Under the pieces are notes generated by a model, which saw nothing but the letters and a program-made list of their open reading frames with translations, made no database searches and was not told the origin of the DNA. From Candidatus Kapaibacterium sp. (GTDB lineage: Bacteria > Bacteroidota > Ignavibacteria > Kapaibacteriales > UBA961): a stretch of 20,617 nt of DNA. Made by a program: the position numbers and the translations under genes. Shown here one piece after another: positions 1 through 7,236 of the stretch. The stretch lies in assembly GCA_023253875.1 (NCBI GenBank), contig JALRFC010000006.1, positions 1 to 20,617 of the forward strand, written 5' to 3'. The number at the start of each line of letters is the position of its first letter. Position 1 is the stretch's first letter.

Positions 1-29
1 AGGGTGTCGGCTATCGCTTTAAAGATTGA
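1..29 (+). CDS. 3' end of an OmpR/PhoB-family response regulator (partial)
   Basis: Only the last codons are inside the window. Reading from position 3 gives GVGYRFKD followed by TGA at 27-29. GVGYRF is the hallmark C-terminal end of the winged-helix DNA-binding domain of OmpR/PhoB-type response regulators, where it forms part of the beta-hairpin wing. Nothing of the receiver domain can be seen. The call rests on eight residues, so it is tentative. The 148 bases that follow, up to the protease gene, contain no clear promoter or terminator that I can recognise. Confidence 0.55.
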
Positions 30-177
30 TTTTCACTTCAATCACACTATCCTCAATCACGAATCGTCAAGCGCGCGAACCAAAAAGGGAATTTGTGGGT
101 TGGTTGGTCCAAATCGAATGTAAATGCCCATAAACTCGTAAATTGCGCCGTACACTTATCCTCAACTGCATAATTCT

Positions 178-1791
178 ATGAAAATCACAAAAGCATTGAT
201 CTTCGGTGCCTGCATCGGCATCGGAATTTTTCTCGGCACAATGTCACGCCCCGCGATGTCCAATGACTCGATTTATGATCAAGTCAAAAAGTTCAATGAT
301 GTCCTTAATCGCGCCAATCAGATGTATGTAGAAAATGTTGATTCCAAGAAACTCACTGAAGCCGCCATTCGTGGCATGTTAAATGAATTGGATCCGCATT
401 CAGTATATATTCCTGCAGAACAGATGAAGAAAGTGACAGAGGATTTTCAGGGAAGTTTTGAGGGAATCGGAGTGGAATTTGATGTGGTGAAAGACACAAT
501 CACCATCGTTACTCCAATTAGTGGTGGCCCAAGTGAAGCGCTCGGCATTCAGTCCGGAGATAAAATCGTAAAGATTAATGATAGTACCGCAATTGGATTG
601 ACCAGAGAGGATGTACCCAAAAAATTGCGTGGACCCAAAGGTACTCGTGTGAAGCTTGGAATCAAAAGATCCGGCGAAGCAAAATTGATTGATTATGATA
701 TCACCAGAGATAAAATTCCCCTCTATACCGTTGATGCTTCATTCATGATTGAAAAAACTGATATCGGTTTGATTTCCATTAATCGTTTTGCTGCAACAAC
801 ACATTCTGAATTCATGGAAGCGGCAACGAAATTGAGAGCAGAAGGAATGAAAAGACTCATACTTGATCTTCGCAATAATCCCGGTGGATATTTGGATCAA
901 GCATTTAGATTGGCAGATGAATTCCTGAAGGGCGGACAAAAAATCGTATACACAAAAGGTCGAAGACCCGAAGTTGATGAAGACTATTTTTCAAGCGATG
1001 GTGGCAATCTTGAAAATCTTCCACTCATCGTCATGATCAATGGTGGTTCAGCTTCAGCCAGTGAAATTGTTTCCGGTGCTGTTCAAGATCTAGATCGCGG
1101 TTTGATAGTTGGTGATGTGTCTTTTGGAAAAGGACTCGTTCAACAACAATATCCTTTGCCCGATGGATCAGCATATAGACTCACCATTTCCAGATATTAT
1201 ACTCCCTCCGGAAGATTGATTCAAAGACCATATGGCGATAAAGACAAATATTATCGCGGTGAAGGTCGTGAAGAAGTTGAGGAAGGTGAGAATATCGAAC
1301 ATTCTCAAGACTCCAAAAAAACAACTGACTCCACACGCCCTGTATTCAAGACTGTGAGCGGTCGCACGGTATTAGGCGGTGGTGGAATCACTCCGGACTA
1401 TGTGGTCAAACCAGATACAATCACCCCATTGAGTGTCGCAATTCGTAGAAAGAATCTTTTCTGGGAATTCACTGATACATATTTACGTGGACAAGGTGCT
1501 TCATTGCGCACATCATATAAAGACAATTTCAATGGATTCAGAAAGACCTTTGAAGTGAGTGATGAGCTATTGAAAGAATTCCGCACACTTGCTGAATCAA
1601 AAGAAATTCAATGGAATGACACCAATTATGTGACCGACAAATCATATTTGAAAAATATGCTCAAGGCAACAATTGCACGCTCCATTTTTGGCAATTCCGG
1701 TTTCTATCCGATTGCCTATGAGGATGATAAGCAAATCAAAAAAGCTGTCACATTATTTCCCGAAGCTGCTCGCATTGCAAAACTCAAATAA
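178..1791 (+). CDS. ctpA: Carboxyl-terminal processing protease, S41 family (CtpA/Prc type)
   Basis: Exported serine protease that trims or degrades envelope proteins from their C-termini. The 537-residue product starts with a positively charged N-terminus and one hydrophobic segment (about residues 5-22), so it is probably a membrane-anchored or secreted periplasmic enzyme. A PDZ domain follows (about 90-170, FEGIGVEF near its start), then the S41 catalytic domain. The Ser-Lys dyad can be placed at S293 in GGSASASEI and K318 in FGKG, with the usual Gln four residues later (Q322). The spacing of 25 residues between Ser and Lys matches known CtpB/Prc enzymes. A C-terminal extension of about 150 residues follows the core. 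The ATG at 178 is chosen because it gives a complete signal/anchor segment; no strong ribosome-binding site precedes it. The gene leads a closely spaced plus-strand run of envelope genes. Confidence 0.93.
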   Translation: MKITKALIFGACIGIGIFLGTMSRPAMSNDSIYDQVKKFNDVLNRANQMYVENVDSKKLTEAAIRGMLNELDPHSVYIPAEQMKKVTEDFQGSFEGIGVEFDVVKDTITIVTPISGGPSEALGIQSGDKIVKINDSTAIGLTREDVPKKLRGPKGTRVKLGIKRSGEAKLIDYDITRDKIPLYTVDASFMIEKTDIGLISINRFAATTHSEFMEAATKLRAEGMKRLILDLRNNPGGYLDQAFRLADEFLKGGQKIVYTKGRRPEVDEDYFSSDGGNLENLPLIVMINGGSASASEIVSGAVQDLDRGLIVGDVSFGKGLVQQQYPLPDGSAYRLTISRYYTPSGRLIQRPYGDKDKYYRGEGREEVEEGENIEHSQDSKKTTDSTRPVFKTVSGRTVLGGGGITPDYVVKPDTITPLSVAIRRKNLFWEFTDTYLRGQGASLRTSYKDNFNGFRKTFEVSDELLKEFRTLAESKEIQWNDTNYVTDKSYLKNMLKATIARSIFGNSGFYPIAYEDDKQIKKAVTLFPEAARIAKLK

Positions 1792-1809
1792 TTCAGGAAT
1801 CAATAGTCA

Positions 1810-2592
1810 ATGACTTGTTTACAGAGATGTTTTTTTTCTCTCATCATCAGTTGTATTTCGGTTTTTTCACTTCAAGCACAAGTGGTCATTCCCGGTGAAG
1901 AATTAGTCTATGATGTTTCCTATATGGGAATTTCGCTTGGTACCATTCGTGTAACCACATTGAAGAATGTTGACTTTAATGGTAAAAATGTTCATCACAC
2001 AAAAGTGTTCATTGATTCACGCAAAGGAATTCCATTCATTGACTTGCATTCGATCTATGAAAGTTGGATAGATCCATCTGTTCAATATTCACACAATTTT
2101 GCCGCAAGTACAAAAGAATCCGATGGTTCATGGATGTATGATAAATATATCTTTGATTATCCGAATCAAAATGTCACGATGGAAAAGTACAAAGCAAATA
2201 AGCTGAGCAATAAACGTTTATTGAAGACATCCAAAAAATGGAATGATGGAAGTAGTTTGTACTTTCTCGCAAGACAAATGCTAAAGTCCAAGAAATCAAT
2301 AAAAGTACCGACAATCATCATGGATGATACTGTTTCAACTTCAATCAATTTTCTCGCAAAACCTGAAGTAATTGAAATTGATGCCGCCGGATATCCGATC
2401 AAAACATTGTATTTCAATGGCACAGCCGACTGGACCGGAATTTATGGTCTCACCGGAAAATTCGAAGGTTGGTTTTCCGATGATGAAGCACGCGTTCCCA
2501 TTCGTGCAAAAATGAAACTCTATGTAGGCAATGCAAATATCGAACTCGTCAAATGGACAAGACCATCTTGGCAACCACCAAAAGCAGAATAA
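1810..2592 (+). CDS. DUF3108 family secreted protein
   Basis: A 260-residue exported protein of unknown function. The first 24 residues look like a Sec signal peptide (charged start, hydrophobic core, cleavage probably near LQAQ). The mature part begins with GEELVYDVSYMGISLGTIRV, the typical opening of the DUF3108 family of periplasmic, beta-rich proteins found widely in Gram-negative bacteria. No catalytic motif is visible. It begins 18 bases after the protease stop, with AGGA near 1795 as a weak and rather distant ribosome-binding site. It ends directly against the next gene with no intergenic base, so translational coupling is likely. The neighbours (a processing protease and a peptidoglycan-binding lipoprotein) suggest a job in the cell envelope; that is inference. 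Confidence 0.8.
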   Translation: MTCLQRCFFSLIISCISVFSLQAQVVIPGEELVYDVSYMGISLGTIRVTTLKNVDFNGKNVHHTKVFIDSRKGIPFIDLHSIYESWIDPSVQYSHNFAASTKESDGSWMYDKYIFDYPNQNVTMEKYKANKLSNKRLLKTSKKWNDGSSLYFLARQMLKSKKSIKVPTIIMDDTVSTSINFLAKPEVIEIDAAGYPIKTLYFNGTADWTGIYGLTGKFEGWFSDDEARVPIRAKMKLYVGNANIELVKWTRPSWQPPKAE

Positions 2593-4053
2593 ATGATGAT
2601 AGAAAAAGCATCAAATGACAAGCAGAAAAAGGCAGTATCGCTTCGATATTCTGCCTTTTCGTTTCTCTTGGTCATGGCATTGGGGACAATACTCTTTTCA
2701 TCATGCGGTACTTCACGTAGAGCCGCATCCCTTTCCTCATTGGAATTACAGAGCGATGTCTCTGATTCAATGAAAAGACAATTTTTACTTACTTCCACAA
2801 AGCATATTGATAGTGCAAAGCCTTCCGATATACGCATGGAAATAAGTAGAATTGAGACTAAATCATATCCTCAGGAAATCCGATTATTTGCCAAAGTGTT
2901 TGATACCACTGGACACTATATCACACATATTGCTCCTCCCTATCGAAAAGATCAACAATATTGGTATCTCCTCAAGGAAAAACTCGGCAGATCAAATGTC
3001 ACTATTGACAGTTTCCGTGTTCGCGAATATGGCGATGCAGATTCCATTCCCTATGCAATCATGCTGAGTGTTGATTTCAGTGGTTCAATGACTGGAGTCA
3101 TGGATGCAATTTCCATGGGTACTGAATTATTCGTAAACATGAAACAACCTCAAGACAGAATAGGTATTTCTACGTTCACAAAGGACTATACACTGAAAGT
3201 ACCGATGTGGAAAGACAAGGATATCATTGTCAATACATTTAAATCAACATTTCTTGATGGACAGGGATATTATTCTGGTTTATATGATGCCATCATGAAA
3301 TCCATGGAAGCATTCACAAGTGAGATTCCGGATACAGTACCAAAAGTGATTGTCGTATTCTCAGATGGTGAAGACAATTATTCCAAGACTAGATTGAAGA
3401 TGATATTAGATACTGCGAAAACAAAAGGTGTCAATATTTTCACTGTAGGATTTGGATATCCTAATGATGAGATCATGCGTCAAATCGCACAGTATACCGG
3501 TGGGAAATATTATAGAGCGAAAACAAAAGAAGAATTGATTGCAATCTTTCTGGACATTTATCGAAGCTTGCGAAATTTTTACAAAATCTCCTATAAAGCA
3601 CCTGAATATTATGGCATTCATACAGTGAAGATGGGTCTTGATTTTTCTTCAGACACAATCCTTTGTGATGGAGAATATGATACAGCCCCACTTGGTCCAG
3701 GATTTGATGTATCAGATGGCTTTAAATATCCTATTCAATTTGATTTTAATTCTTCAATTGTTCGTGAAGAATCCATGATTCGCATTGATGAATTGGCAGA
3801 ATTGATGCAACGTTATCCCAAGCTCAGATTAGAAATTCAGGGTCATACAGATAATATCGGCGGTGAAGAGTTCAATCAACGATTATCCGATGCCAGAGCA
3901 AAGTCAGTGATGCAGGAAATGATCAAGCGTGGCATTGAAGAGAAAAGACTCCGCGCTCGAGGTTTTGGTATGTCTCAACCGGTTGCCCCAAATGATTCAG
4001 AACGCAATCGTGCACTGAATCGCAGAACACAATTCATCGTACTTGCCAAGTGA
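2593..4053 (+). CDS. Lipoprotein with von Willebrand A and C-terminal OmpA domains
   Basis: A 486-residue predicted lipoprotein. The hydrophobic segment around residues 20-37 ends in a lipobox, LFSSC, with Cys38 as the likely lipidated residue. A von Willebrand factor A domain spans about 155-330. Its metal-ion-dependent adhesion site starts with DFSGS (D161, S163, S165), and FSDGEDN lies later in the domain. The last 100 residues form an OmpA-like peptidoglycan-binding domain starting at FDFNSS (about 383). D420 in GHTDNIGG and R435 in LSDARAKSV match the residues that bind diaminopimelate. A lipid-anchored protein with a wall-binding end and a protein-binding vWA domain fits a tether or scaffold between outer membrane and peptidoglycan. 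The start abuts the preceding stop; the leading ATG-ATG gives two nearly equal start choices. Confidence 0.87.
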   Translation: MMIEKASNDKQKKAVSLRYSAFSFLLVMALGTILFSSCGTSRRAASLSSLELQSDVSDSMKRQFLLTSTKHIDSAKPSDIRMEISRIETKSYPQEIRLFAKVFDTTGHYITHIAPPYRKDQQYWYLLKEKLGRSNVTIDSFRVREYGDADSIPYAIMLSVDFSGSMTGVMDAISMGTELFVNMKQPQDRIGISTFTKDYTLKVPMWKDKDIIVNTFKSTFLDGQGYYSGLYDAIMKSMEAFTSEIPDTVPKVIVVFSDGEDNYSKTRLKMILDTAKTKGVNIFTVGFGYPNDEIMRQIAQYTGGKYYRAKTKEELIAIFLDIYRSLRNFYKISYKAPEYYGIHTVKMGLDFSSDTILCDGEYDTAPLGPGFDVSDGFKYPIQFDFNSSIVREESMIRIDELAELMQRYPKLRLEIQGHTDNIGGEEFNQRLSDARAKSVMQEMIKRGIEEKRLRARGFGMSQPVAPNDSERNRALNRRTQFIVLAK

Positions 4054-4065
4054 TAGGATATATAC

Positions 4066-4848
4066 ATGAATATTCGTTTTGATAATACCACTGCACTTGT
4101 TTGCGGATGCACACAAGGCATTGGTCTTTCAATTGCAACCATGCTTGCTGAAGCAGGTTGTACAATCATTGGATTTGCCAGAAATGAAGAGTCTTTACAT
4201 GAAGTACTCTCAAGTCTGCCTGCAAAGAATGGACAGCAACATCAAGCACTCATTGCTGATTTTTCTGATGTGAATGCGGTACAGTCTGCAATGGAAACAT
4301 TGGGAGATACTCCGATAGATATCATCATAAATAATTCAGGTGGACCTCCACCAGGCACAATAGAGCAATCTTCTATTACTGCTTTTCATGAAGCATTTGA
4401 CAGACTCCTCATGGCTTCCCATGTAATTGCACAATATTGCTTGCCTGGTATGAAACAAAGAAAGTATGGAAGGATTATCAATATCATTTCTACATCAGTC
4501 AGACAACCACTTGATGGCTTGGGTGTATCTAATACAATTCGCTCTGCGACTGCAGCTTGGTCCAAAACTCTTTCCAATGAAGTTGCACAATTCGGGATAA
4601 CAGTTAACAGCGTTTTACCGGGCGCTACAAAAACTGGTAGACTGACAGGATTGATAGAAAGAAAATCCAAAGAACAGCAGAAATCATTTGAAGATATTGC
4701 ACATGCGATGGCCGAAGAAGTTCCAATGAAAAGACTTGGTGAGCCTCATGAAATCGCATCTGCAGTAGTCTTTCTTGCATCAGCATATGCATCCTATATT
4801 ACCGGCATCACAGTACTTGTGGATGGTGGCCGAACAAAAACACTATAA
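4066..4848 (+). CDS. Short-chain dehydrogenase/reductase-like protein with altered active site
   Basis: A 260-residue Rossmann-fold protein of the classical short-chain dehydrogenase/reductase (SDR) type. The dinucleotide-binding motif appears as CGCTQGIG near the N-terminus, instead of TGxxxGIG. The NNAG-like segment is NNSGGPPPG, the central Ser region is IISTS (142-144), and the C-terminus has the usual ITVLVDGG. Where classical members have YxxxK, this protein reads SNTIR (S155 to R159), so both catalytic Tyr and Lys are replaced. To my knowledge a subgroup annotated as beta-ketoacyl-ACP-reductase-like SDRs shares NNSGGPPPG-type and NxxR-type sequences and lacks the canonical tetrad. The real substrate is unknown, and it may not be a standard reductase. 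AGGA at 4055-4058 is a reasonable ribosome-binding site. The stop overlaps the next start by one base. Confidence 0.85.
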   Translation: MNIRFDNTTALVCGCTQGIGLSIATMLAEAGCTIIGFARNEESLHEVLSSLPAKNGQQHQALIADFSDVNAVQSAMETLGDTPIDIIINNSGGPPPGTIEQSSITAFHEAFDRLLMASHVIAQYCLPGMKQRKYGRIINIISTSVRQPLDGLGVSNTIRSATAAWSKTLSNEVAQFGITVNSVLPGATKTGRLTGLIERKSKEQQKSFEDIAHAMAEEVPMKRLGEPHEIASAVVFLASAYASYITGITVLVDGGRTKTL

Positions 4849-5642
4849 TGAATACTTATCTTGCAGCATTCCGAAGCGGTCTTTCCACATTATTGGAATA
4901 TCGCATGGATTATTTCAGCAATAGCTTTTTGTCGCTCTTGATATTGATTGGTGTTCAGTATTTTCTGTGGGATTCCATATTTGCAGGAAGAGAAGGTCAA
5001 CATATCGGTCAATACACCACTGATTCTATGTTTCTCTATGTAATCTTTGGAGCAGTATATGGAGTAATTATTCGATCCGGTAGAATTGAGAAAAATGTTT
5101 CGGAAGAGATTCGCAAGGGTGATTTGAATAAATATCTCATTAAGCCAATTTCGCATTTGGGATTTTCCGGGGCACTTGCAACTGCCGATCGTATTGGTGT
5201 AATCTTTTCAACTGCAATCATCATCCCATGTATTCCATTCTTCACGCAAACACCGATTTCATGGGTAGGAGTCGCATGGTCTATATTGCTTATTCTTATG
5301 GCGATGATCATGAAGTTTTTCATCTCCATGGCAATTTCATATTTGGCTTTTTGGTTTGAAGAGACATGGACTTTTCATGTCATTTTTGATATCAGCATGT
5401 GGTTTCTTTCCGGTTCTTTAGTACCACTGGATTTGCTCCCTGATTGGCTCGCTCATATTTCTTCATTTCTTCCCTTTCAATATTTGAGTTATGTTCCCGC
5501 TGCTTTATCAGCCGGACTCATGCCTCTCGATCAAGCATTCATGCATTGTATAATTTGTTTCTCTTGGTGCATTTTCACTTGGTTGATGACTCGCTTTATT
5601 TGGAATGCCGGCATTCGTTCATTCGGTGCCTATGGCGGTTAA
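4848..5642 (+). CDS. ABC-2 type transporter permease (DUF990/ABC2_membrane_6-like)
   Basis: A 264-residue integral membrane protein with about six hydrophobic segments (roughly residues 26-44, 60-77, 108-130, 136-166, 175-196, 225-250). The cytoplasmic segment EEIRKGDLNKYLIKP (86-100) and the C-terminal GIRSFGAYGG resemble the conserved features of the DUF990 branch of ABC-2 permeases, which usually work as two permeases with an ATPase. No ATP-binding subunit or second permease lies next to it here, so partners must be encoded elsewhere. The substrate cannot be inferred. The start codon overlaps the preceding stop in TAATG, a sign of translational coupling with the dehydrogenase-like gene. 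Its TAA stop overlaps the TAA of the convergent hpnE gene. Confidence 0.82.
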   Translation: MNTYLAAFRSGLSTLLEYRMDYFSNSFLSLLILIGVQYFLWDSIFAGREGQHIGQYTTDSMFLYVIFGAVYGVIIRSGRIEKNVSEEIRKGDLNKYLIKPISHLGFSGALATADRIGVIFSTAIIIPCIPFFTQTPISWVGVAWSILLILMAMIMKFFISMAISYLAFWFEETWTFHVIFDISMWFLSGSLVPLDLLPDWLAHISSFLPFQYLSYVPAALSAGLMPLDQAFMHCIICFSWCIFTWLMTRFIWNAGIRSFGAYGG

Positions 5643-6967
5643 AGAAGTGAAGCCGCAATCTTTCCACTCAAAGCCGCACCTTCGAGTGTTGCCGGCAAGC
5701 CGGTATTGGTCCAGTCTCCAGCCAAGATTAATCCGTCTATCGGACTTTGTTGCTTTGGTCTGATATCCTCAGTTTCAGGATCAATCAATACCGTCGCTGA
5801 TTTTTCCTTGATCACTTTCCAGTGTATTACTTGCGCATCCTGCATTTCAGGAAAACAATTCCTTACCTCATCGGCACATTGTTGTGCAATGTCTTCGGTT
5901 GAAATACCAATGATATCATCACCGGCACTGATTGTCAAAGCAAGTAAAGATTTCGCTGTCTTCATCATTGTGGATTTTTTGAATATCCATTGTGTGTTCG
6001 CATGCATAATGGCTGATAATTCTATTTCAGGAAATGCTTTGTCAAACCATAGATAGAGAGAGATAATCGGAGAATATCCAATTTGTCCAAGTTCAGAGAA
6101 ATACTCGTATTGCTGTATCTCATGAGGAATAATCTTCTGTAAAGCATGAGGAGGAATCGCTGAGATAATACGTGCAGAAGAAAGCACGGTACCATCTGCC
6201 AATGCCACACCTTTTGCTATACCATGTTCTATCAGTATTGAACTCACGCCATTACTTCTCAGCATTATTCCTCCGTGAGAATTCAACCATGCTTCAAATG
6301 GCTCGAAGAGTTCGGACAAACCACACTTTGGAATATACAGTGATGATGCATCGCCCGAACCGAAGAATGCGAGTCGGAGTACAGTGACAAATACCTTTGC
6401 AGAAACTTCATCAGGTTTACCATTCATTGTGGCCAAAATCACGGGTGTCCAAATCAATTCAATCAATGTGTCGGTTTGTTTTTCGGACAATAAGAACTCT
6501 TTGGCAGTCATGGACCCCGGTCTACACATGCCTAATTGGAGTCTCAATGCAAAAAGGAGCAAGGATTTTTTGTCTGCAAACTGTATAAACCGTAAACGTA
6601 GCATGCCTAATGCCATTCCAAGTGGTCCATTAAATCCCGCTATGCCTTTGGCTAAAAGAATATCTTTTTCGCCATTCATAAAATGGAATGGTATGCTAAG
6701 GTATTTCTGCTTTTGCATAGCATGCATCATTCCCATTTCCTGAATCAATTCAAGGAACGATGCATAACAACCCATCATCACATGTTGTCCATTATCTATG
6801 ATATCTCCTGAAACACGATCTTCAAAAGAACGTGCTCGACCTCCTATATTTCCGGTTGATTCGACTAAGATTGGTGTTTTTCCCAGCTTAATACAATGCA
6901 TTGCAGCTGACAAGCCAGAAATACCGGCACCCAAAATAATTACATCAAAGGTATTTTTCGAGGTCAT
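5639..6967 (-). CDS. hpnE: Hydroxysqualene dehydroxylase / squalene-associated FAD-dependent desaturase
   Basis: FAD-dependent amine-oxidase-fold enzyme. In the HpnCDE route it reduces hydroxysqualene to squalene, the precursor of hopanoids. The N-terminus has the Rossmann FAD motif GAGISG (13-18), the acidic residue E36 and IGGRARS (41-47). The segment DNGQHVMMGCY (58-68) is characteristic of HpnE and separates it from phytoene desaturases. The C-terminal FAD motif ILAGDWTNTGLPATLEGA is also present. Length, 442 residues, fits the family. I chose the ATG at 6967. A TTG at 6985 would add six residues but lies further from the first beta strand. HpnC and HpnD partners and a squalene-hopene cyclase are not in the window, so the end product (hopanoid or a C30 carotenoid) is unknown. 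The gene is divergent from tRNA-Leu and convergent with the permease. Confidence 0.86.
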   Translation of the reverse strand: MTSKNTFDVIILGAGISGLSAAMHCIKLGKTPILVESTGNIGGRARSFEDRVSGDIIDNGQHVMMGCYASFLELIQEMGMMHAMQKQKYLSIPFHFMNGEKDILLAKGIAGFNGPLGMALGMLRLRFIQFADKKSLLLFALRLQLGMCRPGSMTAKEFLLSEKQTDTLIELIWTPVILATMNGKPDEVSAKVFVTVLRLAFFGSGDASSLYIPKCGLSELFEPFEAWLNSHGGIMLRSNGVSSILIEHGIAKGVALADGTVLSSARIISAIPPHALQKIIPHEIQQYEYFSELGQIGYSPIISLYLWFDKAFPEIELSAIMHANTQWIFKKSTMMKTAKSLLALTISAGDDIIGISTEDIAQQCADEVRNCFPEMQDAQVIHWKVIKEKSATVLIDPETEDIRPKQQSPIDGLILAGDWTNTGLPATLEGAALSGKIAASLL

Positions 6968-7022
6968 AATGGCTAAAGAAAACAAAATTGGTCATAAATG
7001 ATGTGTTTTGTAGATGCAGCAC

Positions 7023-7038
7023 AACTTGTGGACAAGTT
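7023..7038. repeat. Perfect 16-bp palindrome between hpnE and tRNA-Leu
   Basis: AACTTGT-GG-ACAAGTT is an inverted repeat with 7-bp arms and a 2-bp centre. It lies 56 bases upstream of the hpnE start and just before the putative -33 region of the tRNA-Leu promoter. A dimeric repressor site is the simplest reading. On the minus strand it also contains TTGTCCACA, similar to a DnaA box. Function is inferred only from position and symmetry. Confidence 0.45.
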
Positions 7039-7046
7039 AACAATTA

Positions 7047-7078
7047 TTTCATAAACCGATGAAAACATTGTATTTTTG
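7047..7078 (+). promoter_or_regulatory. Bacteroidota-type promoter for tRNA-Leu and tig
   Basis: TATTTTTG at 7071-7078 matches the TAnnTTTG -7 element. TTTC at 7047-7050 is a near match to the TTTG -33 element, with 20 bases between them. Transcription would begin a few bases after 7078, about 20-25 bases before the mature tRNA 5' end. Confidence 0.5.
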
Positions 7079-7105
7079 CGCTCTTGTCTTTTAGCACTCA
7101 GCTAT

Positions 7106-7187
7106 GCGGATGTGGCGAAATTGGCATACGCGCCAGACTTAGGATCTGGTGGGGCAACCCGTGGGAGTTCGACCCTCCCCATCCGCA
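7106..7187 (+). tRNA. tRNA-Leu, anticodon UAG
   Basis: A full type II (long variable arm) cloverleaf can be folded. The acceptor arms are GCGGATG and CATCCGC with discriminator A at 7187. The anticodon stem is CCAGA/TCTGG with loop CTTAGGA, placing the anticodon TAG at 7140-7142. The variable arm is GGGGCAACCC and the T arm is GGGAG-TTCGACC-CTCCC. It reads CUA, and other CUN codons by wobble. The 3' CCA is not encoded and must be added after transcription. The trigger factor gene begins 49 bases downstream with no clear terminator or promoter between, so the two may share a transcript that is cut by tRNA processing. Confidence 0.96.
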
Positions 7188-7236
7188 CACTTTTTTCCGG
7201 TGAATCCGGCATTTTGAAATAATCAAGGTTACTTCT

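Noticed and set aside
139..146. TAAATTGC upstream of ctpA as a -7 promoter element
   Set aside because: It matches TAnnTTTG poorly and the nearest TTTG is 43 bases away.
7023..7038. DnaA box, and with it a replication origin near tRNA-Leu
   Set aside because: Only one imperfect box, no cluster, no A/T-rich unwinding region and no dnaA/dnaN nearby; a second near-match at 11974-11982 is far away.
7197..7209. CCGG-TGAAT-CCGG hairpin after tRNA-Leu as a terminator
   Set aside because: The stem is only four bases and is followed by CATTTTG; the T run lies before the stem, not after it.
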